Source: an uncultured Aquimarina sp. (GTDB taxonomy: Bacteria > Bacteroidota > Bacteroidia > Flavobacteriales > Flavobacteriaceae). Taken from it: DNA of 64,000 nt. Location: assembly GCA_947498705.1 (NCBI GenBank), contig CANMLW010000010.1:1-64000 (forward strand). The letters are read 5' to 3'. The position numbers and the translations under genes were made by a program. Numbering within the stretch: the stretch's first letter is position 1; each line of letters starts with the position of its first letter. Shown here one piece after another: positions 8,397 to 16,856 of this stretch. The notes below the pieces were generated by a model that saw only the letters and a program-made list of their open reading frames with translations, was not told the DNA's origin and did no database searches.

Positions 8397-9194
8397 ATGA
8401 AGAAATTATTAGTTTTCATAACACTATCTTTCTGTTTTATTAATTCTTATGCTCAGATAGATAGAAAAATACCTTTCTCGGTTGCTATATCTGCACATAT
8501 TGTAAAATACAATCTGAAAATTGACGCTGCCTATAAAGATAAAGATATTGAGCGTGCCAGTTTCTTATTTGATTCTCTGGTAAAAAATCATCTCAGCGGA
8601 ACGTATATGGATAATTTTAACGTTTATCCACTAAAAGGTGATCCTATATCATTAGAAGAAGATTACGAAAAACCTCTTTTCCTTATCACCTATGCATCTT
8701 GGTGTGTACCAGGAATTGGAGAAATACCTGCCTTGAATGATCTAGCAGATAGGTTTCATGATCAAATCGATTTTGTTGTTCTTTTCTGGGATAATAAAGA
8801 AAAACTCAAAGAAAAGTCTAGAGAATATTCTCAAAATATACAATTGGTTCATATTGACGAAAAAACGAATCAGGATTCGCATATCATAAATAAATTGAAA
8901 CATGCTCTTGGGTTTCCCATGATGTATTTTATGGATAGCGACAAGAAGATTCTCGATATCAGAAAAATTGCGGCTCATCACTCTAGTGAAACGTTAAATA
9001 ATTCATATACTATTCATTTTAATTCTTTATCCAAAGGTGTTTCTCTTCTTGTTACAGATTTAGACATTAAATCTATCAAAGCTGAAGCTGAAGAAGCTAA
9101 ACGGATTGAAGATGAAAGAACAGATGAAGAACGAAATATAGATGAAGAGTACGAAAAGTATAGAAGAGAACAAGATTCTCTAAAAAATAATTAA
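8397..9194 (+). CDS. Secreted thioredoxin-like protein (TlpA/AhpC-TSA type) with a lone cysteine
   Basis: 265 residues from the Met that begins a clear signal peptide (MKKLLVFITLSFCFINSYAQ); an in-frame ATG at 8355 would add 14 residues in front of it and is less likely. The thioredoxin-like fold covers about residues 85-215. The active-site region reads ASWCVPGIGEIP, so the usual WCxxC has Gly in place of the second Cys (Cys103 only). The cis-Pro loop is present (GFPMMYF, Pro174). The last 40 residues are a highly charged helix rich in Glu and Arg. Without the resolving Cys it cannot do ordinary disulfide exchange alone; a monothiol mechanism or a structural role is likely. It is periplasmic by inference and monocistronic. 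Confidence 0.8.
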   Translation: MKKLLVFITLSFCFINSYAQIDRKIPFSVAISAHIVKYNLKIDAAYKDKDIERASFLFDSLVKNHLSGTYMDNFNVYPLKGDPISLEEDYEKPLFLITYASWCVPGIGEIPALNDLADRFHDQIDFVVLFWDNKEKLKEKSREYSQNIQLVHIDEKTNQDSHIINKLKHALGFPMMYFMDSDKKILDIRKIAAHHSSETLNNSYTIHFNSLSKGVSLLVTDLDIKSIKAEAEEAKRIEDERTDEERNIDEEYEKYRREQDSLKNN

Positions 9195-9248
9195 GGCAAC
9201 GATGGTAATTAATTTATTAGTTTTTTTTATCTAAAACTTAATATATAA

Positions 9249-9617
9249 TTACTTACCGAGGATCATTTTTATAGCAACAAGCAATAAAACACCTCCAAAT
9301 ATTTTTTTTAATAACGCCTGATTTATTGAAATCGCCAATTTACTACCCAAATATCCTCCTATAATAAAGGTTACAGCAATAATTATTGCATATTTCCAGT
9401 TTACATATCCTTCTTGATAATAATTATAAGCTGCTAATAACGTTACGGGTACAGCCAAAACAGCCAAGCTTGTTCCTTGCGCTTCGTGCTGCGAAAAATT
9501 AACCCATAAAATCAATAGAGGTATCATTATAACACTACCTCCTATCCCCAAGGTACCGCTAAAAAAACCTGCCAATAAGCCAATCAGAATTAAAGAAATA
9601 AGTATGGATGTATTCAT
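9249..9617 (-). CDS. Half-size TauE/SafE (TSUP) permease
   Basis: 122 residues with four predicted membrane segments, at about residues 5-28, 48-65, 74-93 and 100-119. The TSUP motif GFFSGTLGIGGSVIMIPLL is near the N-terminus. Full TSUP permeases are about 250 residues made of two such halves, so this one would have to act as a homodimer. The family exports sulfite, sulfoacetate and related organosulfur anions; the substrate here is unknown. It is monocistronic, convergent with the thioredoxin-like gene. Confidence 0.85.
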   Translation of the reverse strand: MNTSILISLILIGLLAGFFSGTLGIGGSVIMIPLLILWVNFSQHEAQGTSLAVLAVPVTLLAAYNYYQEGYVNWKYAIIIAVTFIIGGYLGSKLAISINQALLKKIFGGVLLLVAIKMILGK

Positions 9618-9767
9618 TATATATTACAATTAAACAGACATCTCTTTAAAAGAGATAGAAATTAGAATTATAGCCAAAACCTACACTCAACAAACCTCCA
9701 TTCTTTTTTTAGATAACCGTTGTTATTTTCTTCACAAAGCTATTATTAGTTTTACAAAGCACAAAAA

Positions 9768-9792
9768 AAGAGGTATTATAAAAACACCTCTT
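9768..9792 (-). terminator. Terminator of the transglycosylase gene
   Basis: A 7-bp stem AAGAGGT / ACCTCTT is followed by seven T on the minus strand. It lies 26 bases past the stop of the lytic transglycosylase gene. Confidence 0.75.
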
Positions 9793-9818
9793 ATCTATAT
9801 TTTATAAACATTATTTAT

Positions 9819-10766
9819 TTATTGACCCATGCTTGTTTTATAATATCCTTCTTTTGGTATCTTAATAAGATATTCCTTTCCTGATGTATTATTTAAATGT
9901 GCTTCTCTAAGCCAGGGGTTGTGTAACTTTAATATTTTGTAATTGATACTATACTGTTTGGCAAAAGCATTAAAATCAGTAATTGGTTCATCTACTAATA
10001 CGTTAAAGGTCGGGATATGAGTATATAAATCTTCTTCGCTAAAATTAAATCCATAGCGTTTTGGGTTGCTTAAAATCTCTTTTACAGCAACAATTCGAAA
10101 AACATATCTTCCTGTTTCTTCTCCTAATAAAAGATCGTAATAAGTGGCCACATCTTGTTTCTTTAATCTTCTACTAATACCAGCTCTTCCAGCATTATAT
10201 GCAGATGCTGCCAGTGTCCATGACCCTAAAAGTTTTTTTGCACTTTTTAAATATTTACAAGCTACTAATGTCGATTTTTCTATATGATATCTTTCATCAA
10301 CATTTTGATTCACTTCTAAACCATATTCTTTCCCTGTACCTTTTAATATTTGCCAAAACCCTGTTGCTCTTGCAGGAGAAACGGCCTGCGTCAAACTACT
10401 TTCTATAACAGCCAGGTACTTAAAGTCATCTGGAACACCTTGCTCCTTGAGAATAGGCTCTATAATAGGAAAAAACTTATTCGCTCTTTTGAATAGTAAT
10501 AAACCATTAGATTGCCAATATGTGTTTACCAGCAACTCTCGATCCATTCGTTCTCTTATATCAGGATTTTCTATAGGAACCAATTCGCCTGCAAAATTAA
10601 GATTATCAGGCATTGGTATAGCATAAACATTATAATCATTAACCAGCTTTGCTTCAAGGTTTTCTTGGGCTATTGGTTTTTGAGGCTCATTTTGCGTTGC
10701 ATTTACTAAAATTCCAAAAGTAAATAACACGCCTAAAAAAACTAAAACTTTTTTTATCATTTTCAT
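9819..10766 (-). CDS. Lytic transglycosylase (SLT domain, MltD-like)
   Basis: 315 residues with an N-terminal signal sequence (IKKVLVFLGVLFTFGILVNA). The SLT domain spans about 95-235. The catalytic Glu122 is in LAVIESSL, followed by SPARATGFWQI and ASAYNAGRAG, both typical of the fold. It cleaves the MurNAc-GlcNAc bond of peptidoglycan with formation of 1,6-anhydroMurNAc. The C-terminal part (TFNVLVDEPITDFNAFAKQY and following) may be a divergent substrate-binding segment where MltD carries LysM repeats. It stands alone on the minus strand with its own terminator. Confidence 0.9.
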   Translation of the reverse strand: MKMIKKVLVFLGVLFTFGILVNATQNEPQKPIAQENLEAKLVNDYNVYAIPMPDNLNFAGELVPIENPDIRERMDRELLVNTYWQSNGLLLFKRANKFFPIIEPILKEQGVPDDFKYLAVIESSLTQAVSPARATGFWQILKGTGKEYGLEVNQNVDERYHIEKSTLVACKYLKSAKKLLGSWTLAASAYNAGRAGISRRLKKQDVATYYDLLLGEETGRYVFRIVAVKEILSNPKRYGFNFSEEDLYTHIPTFNVLVDEPITDFNAFAKQYSINYKILKLHNPWLREAHLNNTSGKEYLIKIPKEGYYKTSMGQ

Positions 10767-10834
10767 CTCTTAAGTAGGTTTTGATTTTATTGGGGAATAA
10801 AATTATAGGTTACAATATAACGTAAAAAGTTATA

Positions 10835-11506
10835 TCATTGCAAGTTATCTTCAATAATTTCGGGTAATTTTTCATTAAACCACCTTGCTCGATTAATTAT
10901 CATTACGTGAGTTCCTCCTTCCACAAGGATACAATTATCTATATTTTTTATAGGAAAAACAATATCCTTATTACCATGAATATGAATCAATTTGCTACTC
11001 ACTTCTTTTGGTTCCCACTGTATAATTTTTTCTATTGCCCAATCAAGGTATCCCCTATCCTTTACCGACAAATATTTTTGATACATTACTGCTCGTTTCT
11101 TCGCAAAGTTACCAATTGCAAGCTTCTCCCAGTCCCCTATTTGAGAAATAATCCTAGTAGGAAACAACCTGTAAACTCCCGTCTTTCTTGCAAACTCCAT
11201 ACGTTTTGGTAATTCCTTTCTACTTTTCACACTCGAAACAATAATAACCAGTTTAGCATCTACATACTTACTCATCTCCTGAACCATAATCCCACCAAAT
11301 GACACCCCAATTAAAATGCAATTAGTATGAGTTATCTCCTCACACATACGCTTTGCATATGCTTCTAATGTTTCTTTTTTTGTAGGAATTTTCCAGGGCA
11401 AGGTTTTTGTGACAAATTTATCCTTTGGGAGTTTGATATATTCAAAAATTGAAACATCTGCTGCTAACCCCGGAACAAAATAAACATACTTAACCTCCTG
11501 CCTCAT
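10835..11506 (-). CDS. Alpha/beta hydrolase
   Basis: About 223 residues from the Met in MRQEVKYVYFVPGLAAD; an in-frame ATG at 11566 adds 20 residues with no counterpart in the fold. The nucleophile elbow GVSFGG places Ser69. A late acidic residue is in IHGNKDIVFP and the catalytic His in EGGTHVMI, giving a complete triad. The short lid and absence of a signal peptide suggest a cytoplasmic esterase or lipase-like enzyme; the substrate is unknown. Confidence 0.8.
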   Translation of the reverse strand: MRQEVKYVYFVPGLAADVSIFEYIKLPKDKFVTKTLPWKIPTKKETLEAYAKRMCEEITHTNCILIGVSFGGIMVQEMSKYVDAKLVIIVSSVKSRKELPKRMEFARKTGVYRLFPTRIISQIGDWEKLAIGNFAKKRAVMYQKYLSVKDRGYLDWAIEKIIQWEPKEVSSKLIHIHGNKDIVFPIKNIDNCILVEGGTHVMIINRARWFNEKLPEIIEDNLQ

Positions 11507-11550
11507 AGGTATTTTAACAATGAAAATTACTTTTAAAGCGCTAATTTTCT

Positions 11551-11803
11551 TATCTTTGCACCTCAAAATTAGAGTTTTCTCTTTTTAGAAAAAAGAAAAC
11601 ATTCGATTATTTTTTATTTAAGGAGAACTTTAAAGCTAATTAATTTAGATTAAAAAAACGATTAAAAGAAATTTAATTTTAAAAAGTCGTATGCTTTTTA
11701 AACTAGATTTTTAACATTTAAACGCAGGTCTAAGTGTTATAATTAACAGGGTTTATTAACCCTTGTCAAATATTTTTATTAAATACCTCTTAATTTTAAA
11801 AAT
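11551..11803 (+). promoter_or_regulatory. Minus-7 box and long 5' leader of the GNAT gene
   Basis: TATCTTTG at 11551-11558 matches TAnnTTTG on the plus strand. No gene lies between it and the GNAT ATG at 11804, so the transcript would carry a leader of about 235 bases. The leader is A/T-rich and holds short hairpins, for example GGGTTTATTAACCC at 11750-11763. I recognise no riboswitch. No good TTTG is present 19 bases upstream. Confidence 0.4.
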
Positions 11804-12115
11804 ATGGAGAACATAAGTGCAATTGAATTAGAAATTAATGATAACGAATTTCTAAGGCAATTCGAAACAACCATTGATGGCCAAAAAGCTAAAATAGAAT
11901 ACGCCTTACAGGAAAGAAAAATTTTTCTCACCAAACTTATTATGAACGAAGATCACCTTGAAAAAGGTTATGCAGAAGATTTTATTGTTGCTGTATTTAA
12001 CATTATAGAAGAACGCAATATTAGATTGGTTCCTACAAGTCCTATTATAGCTAAGTTTATGCGTAAAAACAAAAGAAAATACAAGAACCTGTTGCCTGTA
12101 GGTATTAATATATAA
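11804..12115 (+). CDS. Small GNAT-fold N-acetyltransferase
   Basis: 103 residues of the short Gcn5-related type (PF14542-like). The beta strand ERKIFLTKLIMNEDHLEKGYAEDFIVAVFN holds a shortened version of the acetyl-CoA-binding loop, and the end VPTSPIIAKFMRKNKRKY matches the CP/SPxVxxF ending of this subfamily. Such proteins are thought to acetylate small molecules or proteins, but substrates are not known. It is convergent with mtaB across a shared terminator. Confidence 0.85.
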   Translation: MENISAIELEINDNEFLRQFETTIDGQKAKIEYALQERKIFLTKLIMNEDHLEKGYAEDFIVAVFNIIEERNIRLVPTSPIIAKFMRKNKRKYKNLLPVGINI

Positions 12116-12144
12116 TGATTCTTATATTTTTAGATAAAACAAAA

Positions 12145-12165
12145 AAATCTGCACATTGCAGATTT
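12145..12165. terminator. Bidirectional terminator between GNAT gene and mtaB
   Basis: An 8-bp stem AAATCTGC / GCAGATTT with a 5-base loop has A runs before it and T runs after it, so it can stop transcripts from both convergent genes. Confidence 0.85.
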
Positions 12166-12181
12166 TTTTTATTGATTTAAT

Positions 12182-13495
12182 TTAATTTTTCAACTCAAAT
12201 CGTACAGTACCATCATCGTCTATTGTGGTAAGTTCTACTTTACGTAACGTGTTTACAAAAGATGGATTCCATGGCATTTTAACCTTCACATAATTTTCTG
12301 TAAAACCATATATATATCCTTCTTTATTTTCTGATTCGAATAATACGGTTCTTTCTGTTCCAATTTGACTTTCATAAAAAGCCCTTCTTTTTTTAACAGA
12401 CAATCCTCTTAACATTTTACTTCTTTTCTTTCTAACTGCTTGCGAAACTACACCATCTAATGTAGCTGCTACTGTATTATCTCTTTCAGAATATGTAAAT
12501 ACATGCAAATAAGAGATATCCAATTGAGATAAGAAGTTATAAGTATCTAAAAAATGGTCATCTGTTTCTCCAGGAAAACCTACAATAACATCAACGCCAA
12601 TACATGCATTCGGCATTACTTCTTTAATTTTACGGATTCTATCCACATATAAATCAGTAAGATACCTGCGTCTCATCAACTTTAAAATCTCATCATTACC
12701 AGACTGTAAAGGGATGTGAAAATGAGGTACAAACGTTCTTGATTGCGAAACAAAATCGATGGTTTCATTTTTAAGCAAATTTGGCTCTATCGAAGATATC
12801 CTTAATCGTTCTATCCCTTCTACAGTATCTAATGCTTTGACCAATTCGAAAAAAGTATGCTCATGTTTTTTATTACCAAATTCTCCTTTACCATAATCCC
12901 CTATATTTACACCCGTAAGCACAATCTCTTTTATTCCTTTTTCAGAAATCTCTTTTGCATTTTTTAAAACATTCTCTAAGGTATCACTTCGTGAAATTCC
13001 TCTTGCTAATGGAATGGTACAGTAGGTACATTTATAATCACAACCATCCTGTACTTTTAAAAAAGCTCTAGTACGATCTCCTATAGAATAACTCCCCACA
13101 TAGAAATCGGCTTCTTCAATTTCGCAAGAATGAACTTCTCCGAATTCATTTTTTGATAGGTCATTAATATAATCAGTGATTTTAAACTTCTCTGTTGCTC
13201 CCAAAACCAAATCAACACCATCTACTGCTGCTAATTCCTCTGGTTTTAATTGTGCATAACACCCAACTGCCGCCACAAACGCATCCGGATTGATTTTTTG
13301 AGCCTGTTTTACAATAGTTTTAAATCGTTTATCTGCATTTTCTGTAACAGAACAAGTGTTTACCACATAGATATCTGCTTTTTCAGAAAAATCAACACGA
13401 TCAAAGCCTTCATCTGTAAAATTTCTGGCAATAGTAGATGTTTCTGAAAAATTCAGTTTACATCCCAACGTATAAAAAGCTACCTTTTTTTTCAT
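12182..13495 (-). CDS. mtaB: tRNA t6A37 methylthiotransferase
   Basis: 437 residues from the Met of MKKKVAFYTLGCKLNF; an upstream in-frame ATG at 13504 adds three residues. The N-terminal MTTase domain carries the three Cys of the first 4Fe-4S cluster (Cys12, Cys48, Cys79). The radical-SAM domain has CDYKCTYC (Cys152, 156, 159). A C-terminal TRAM-like segment follows. The enzyme converts N6-threonylcarbamoyladenosine-37 of tRNAs to its 2-methylthio form. The TLGCKLN start and the overall motif order fit MtaB rather than MiaB or RimO. Confidence 0.93.
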   Translation of the reverse strand: MKKKVAFYTLGCKLNFSETSTIARNFTDEGFDRVDFSEKADIYVVNTCSVTENADKRFKTIVKQAQKINPDAFVAAVGCYAQLKPEELAAVDGVDLVLGATEKFKITDYINDLSKNEFGEVHSCEIEEADFYVGSYSIGDRTRAFLKVQDGCDYKCTYCTIPLARGISRSDTLENVLKNAKEISEKGIKEIVLTGVNIGDYGKGEFGNKKHEHTFFELVKALDTVEGIERLRISSIEPNLLKNETIDFVSQSRTFVPHFHIPLQSGNDEILKLMRRRYLTDLYVDRIRKIKEVMPNACIGVDVIVGFPGETDDHFLDTYNFLSQLDISYLHVFTYSERDNTVAATLDGVVSQAVRKKRSKMLRGLSVKKRRAFYESQIGTERTVLFESENKEGYIYGFTENYVKVKMPWNPSFVNTLRKVELTTIDDDGTVRFELKN

Positions 13496-13595
13496 AAAAT
13501 ACAAGTGTCATTTCCGCAAAGGCAGAAAACTCTTTATATTTACCCTTATTGAAACTCAAAAATATTGAGTCACTTTAGAATATTTTTTTAGGGTG

Positions 13596-13603
13596 CAAAT
13601 ATA
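13596..13603 (-). promoter_or_regulatory. Minus-7 box of mtaB
   Basis: TATATTTG on the minus strand about 100 bases ahead of mtaB matches TAnnTTTG exactly. The expected TTTG 19 bases upstream is not preserved. Confidence 0.55.
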
Positions 13604-13627
13604 CCAACAATAATTCGTTTACTAAAA

Positions 13628-15256
13628 TTGAAGTTTACTCACTATTTTCACTTAATAAACTACGTTGCAATAGCTTATCTTTTATTGACTATTACATCAT
13701 GTAACGACAACATATCAAAGGATAATGATCATCTCGTATTTAGATACAATGAGTATTCTAATATCAAATCACTCGATCCTGCTTTTGCTAGAAACCCTTC
13801 TATTATTTGGCCTACAAACCAATTATTTAATGGATTGGTTCAATTTGATGATGCGCTAAACGTACAACCCGATATTGCTAAAAAATGGTTGATTTCTGAA
13901 GATGGAATCACATACACATTTACCTTAAGAAATGATGTTTTTTATCATAAACACCCACAATTTAAATCCAAAAATAATACACGAGCCGTAATCGCTTCAG
14001 ATTTTACGTATAGTTTTAACAGATTAACCGATCCAAAAATTGCTTCGCCAGGTAATTGGGTATTAAAAAATGTAGCTACTTACAAAGCTGTTAATGATAC
14101 TATTTTCGAAATCAAGTTAAAAAAACCGTTTCCAGCATTTATAGGACTCATGAGTATGCGTTATTGTTCTGTTGTTCCCAAAGAAATAGTTGAGTATTAC
14201 GGTAACGATTTTAGATCCAATCCTGTTGGTACAGGTCCCTTTAAATTTAAATTATGGGAAGAAAACGTAAAACTTGTCCTTCGAAAAAACGAATTGTATT
14301 TTGAAAAAGATAAAAAAGGAAAACAACTCCCTTATTTAGAATCCATCGCCATTACTTTTTTACCAGAAAAACAAAGTGAATTTTTACAATTTGCAAAGGG
14401 TAAGTTAGATTTACTAAATAGCCTGGATGCCTCGTACAAAGATGAATTATTAACTCCGACAGGAAAATTAAGGGCACAATATGCCGATCGTATACAGCTC
14501 CTAAAGGGTCCATACTTAAACTCTGAATATCTTGGGTTTTATCTCGAAGGTAACTCTAATGAAGTACAATCTTCATTAATTAGAAAGGCCGTGAATTACG
14601 GGTTCGACAGAAAAAAAATGATTACCTATCTAAAAAACGGGATAGGAACTCCTGCAACTCATGGATTTATCCCCAAGGGTTTACCTGGATTTGCAGGGCT
14701 TAAAGGATATACATATAACCCACAAAAGGCCCGTGAATTAATACAACAATACAGTAAAAAAACAGGAAATTCTAACCCAACCATTAGATTAACCACCGAT
14801 AGTAATTATTTAAGTATCTGCGAATTCATACAACGTGAATTAGAAAAAACGGGGCTCAATATAATTATAGATGTACTCCCTCCCTCTACTATTAGAGAGC
14901 AAAAATGGAGTGGAAAACTCGATGTTTTTAGAGCGAGTTGGATTGCCGACTACCCTGATGCAGAAAATTTCTTATCTCCATATTACAGTAAAAACTTCAC
15001 TCCAAATGGCCCTAATTATACTCATTTTAAAAATGACACATTTGATCGTTTATACGAAGAAAGTTTCTCTATTACCGATATAGAATTGCGTAAACAACAC
15101 TATTCGAAAATGGATTCTATTTTGATCAACAATGCTCCTATTGTACCCTTATACTATGACCAAGTCACTCGGTTTACTCAGAAAAATGTAAAAGGAATGA
15201 CTACTAATCCTCAAAACTTTTTGGTCCTAAAGCGTGTTTGGAAGGAGAAGAAATGA
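13628..15256 (+). CDS. Peptide ABC transporter substrate-binding lipoprotein
   Basis: 542 residues, reading from a TTG start that is needed to include the lipoprotein signal (LLLTITSC). It is an SBP_bac_5 (DppA/OppA) fold. It has NEYSNIKSLDPAFARN near the N-terminus, the conserved GTGPFKFKLWEE, and a C-terminal region with DVFRASWIADYPDAENFL. It would capture peptides or similar solutes. No permease or ATPase gene is adjacent, so it must work with components encoded elsewhere. It is divergent to mtaB; about 210 bases downstream hold nothing recognisable. Confidence 0.9.
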   Translation: MKFTHYFHLINYVAIAYLLLTITSCNDNISKDNDHLVFRYNEYSNIKSLDPAFARNPSIIWPTNQLFNGLVQFDDALNVQPDIAKKWLISEDGITYTFTLRNDVFYHKHPQFKSKNNTRAVIASDFTYSFNRLTDPKIASPGNWVLKNVATYKAVNDTIFEIKLKKPFPAFIGLMSMRYCSVVPKEIVEYYGNDFRSNPVGTGPFKFKLWEENVKLVLRKNELYFEKDKKGKQLPYLESIAITFLPEKQSEFLQFAKGKLDLLNSLDASYKDELLTPTGKLRAQYADRIQLLKGPYLNSEYLGFYLEGNSNEVQSSLIRKAVNYGFDRKKMITYLKNGIGTPATHGFIPKGLPGFAGLKGYTYNPQKARELIQQYSKKTGNSNPTIRLTTDSNYLSICEFIQRELEKTGLNIIIDVLPPSTIREQKWSGKLDVFRASWIADYPDAENFLSPYYSKNFTPNGPNYTHFKNDTFDRLYEESFSITDIELRKQHYSKMDSILINNAPIVPLYYDQVTRFTQKNVKGMTTNPQNFLVLKRVWKEKK

Positions 15257-15466
15257 TATCGAATTATATTTTCGATTTATCATACTTTATAAATTTTAAA
15301 ATTTCTTCGAACAACATAATTTAAATTATTATATCTACGAGTATACTTAATAAACAACTTCAAACAAAACGCTGAAAAGACAGAAATTAATAGTTGGTTA
15401 TTCCACAACAAGCATCTTCTAAAACTATTTTTGTGTAAATTATTAACCTTTTAAATAAATTTAAAC

Positions 15467-16789
15467 ATGAAAAAAACATTATTAATTCTATTTTTTCTTG
15501 GCACTATCACAGCAATACATGCTCAAAGAGTAAAAATGGAAATAATTGACGAAAAATTTGAATCTAATGGAGTCTGTAAAAAAAGTTTTAGAATCCGCAT
15601 AACTAATAACTATAATAGAACAGCTACAATCCGGCTTTCAGCAAAAACACCAGGTGCCCCCTCAATCGGTAATAGCCCTGGCACTGTATATTATGACACT
15701 TTTGATTTAAGAAGAGGCCAAACTAAAACCACCCCACTCATACAAATATCTAATCTAAACTACTATAACATCCGCGCCAGTGCCAAAAGAAAAACTTCTA
15801 CTATTTGGAGAAGTGAATTGAAACTACTTAGATGTAACTTAAACGGTTTTAAGCAATATATACTGGAACCACGAGGTGAAACTGAAAACAGCGCGATAGA
15901 CAATCAATGTAAAAATTCTCAGCCTCTTGAAACAAATATTAACTTAAAATTACCAATAACATTAAAAAAAGAAAGAGTATACAGATTAAACATAAGAGGA
16001 TTTGGCTCATACTATTGGAATGTAAAGCAAGTTAGTGGTGACGCTAACACATCTATAAGATATGCAGAAGGAAATTCTGAGTTATATGGACCAATTGGAA
16101 TAGATTGTAATGTAGGAGATCCCGATCCAAACCCTGTTGACACGAGTAATTACAACTTAGATCTAGTTGAATCTAACGTTTATATTTATAGTGCCTGTGT
16201 AACATGCCCTTCTCAACTAAATATTCTTAATCCAAACTTTCTTGGTGGTACATTTCCTATTAACAAACATATAATGACAATTGAAGGTAATACTGTACAA
16301 ACCCAATTTATAATAAAAAACATAGGTAAAACTTCTTCTAAATCAACAAAAGTCAATTTTTACTTATCTGATGATTATAATAGTACATTTGGTGTAAGAG
16401 CAAATGAAAAAACAATCAACCTACCAAGCTTAAAACCTGATGAAGAATTTTTTGCTGATAGAACTTTTACTATTTCAGATTTTGGTCGAAAACCTGGTAA
16501 ATATTACTTAGTCATTGATGTTGAACCAAATACTAATGACTCTGATAATCAGAATAATCTTGTAAACATACCTATTGAAGTAAAATCAGGAGTTAATCGA
16601 GGCTTAAGAAGGCTTAATGAAATTCAAGAAAAACCATACCAAATAAATATATTTACACTGGGAGGTTTATTAAAATCTACTCATTTTGTACAAAACACAT
16701 ATGAAGAAAAAGAAATTGTAAATAAATTACCTAAAGGTATATTCATAATTAAAAATGGGGTTAAAACTTATAAAGTAAGCTCCAAGTAA
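15467..16789 (+). CDS. Secreted CARDB-domain protein with type IX sorting domain
   Basis: 440 residues. The signal peptide is MKKTLLILFFLGTITAIHAQ. Residues about 30-120 look like a beta-sandwich of unknown kind, and 165-195 match a pre-peptidase-like strand pattern. Residues about 225-385 form a CARDB module (VQTQFIIKNIGKTSSKSTKVNFYLSD, GKYYLVIDVEPNTNDSDNQN). The last ~60 residues (NIFTLGGLL, LPKGIFIIKNG, KTYKV) match the T9SS type A sorting signal. It is probably secreted across the outer membrane and attached to the surface. The ligand is unknown. Confidence 0.85.
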   Translation: MKKTLLILFFLGTITAIHAQRVKMEIIDEKFESNGVCKKSFRIRITNNYNRTATIRLSAKTPGAPSIGNSPGTVYYDTFDLRRGQTKTTPLIQISNLNYYNIRASAKRKTSTIWRSELKLLRCNLNGFKQYILEPRGETENSAIDNQCKNSQPLETNINLKLPITLKKERVYRLNIRGFGSYYWNVKQVSGDANTSIRYAEGNSELYGPIGIDCNVGDPDPNPVDTSNYNLDLVESNVYIYSACVTCPSQLNILNPNFLGGTFPINKHIMTIEGNTVQTQFIIKNIGKTSSKSTKVNFYLSDDYNSTFGVRANEKTINLPSLKPDEEFFADRTFTISDFGRKPGKYYLVIDVEPNTNDSDNQNNLVNIPIEVKSGVNRGLRRLNEIQEKPYQINIFTLGGLLKSTHFVQNTYEEKEIVNKLPKGIFIIKNGVKTYKVSSK

Positions 16790-16828
16790 CCTTTCTAATG
16801 TTTGAATTCAAATAACATTTTATAGTAA

Positions 16829-16853
16829 AAAAGCCGCTAAATTAGCGGCTTTT
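16829..16853. terminator. Bidirectional terminator
   Basis: A 9-bp stem AAAAGCCGC / GCGGCTTTT with a 7-base loop (which itself can pair TAA/TTA) lies between the convergent CARDB and GlmU-like genes, with A and T runs on either side. Confidence 0.85.
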
Positions 16854-16856
16854 TAT

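Noticed and set aside
11507..11566. N-terminal extension of the alpha/beta hydrolase
   Set aside because: The extra 20 residues precede the first beta strand, show no signal peptide, and overlap a plus-strand promoter-like box; the internal Met is the better start.
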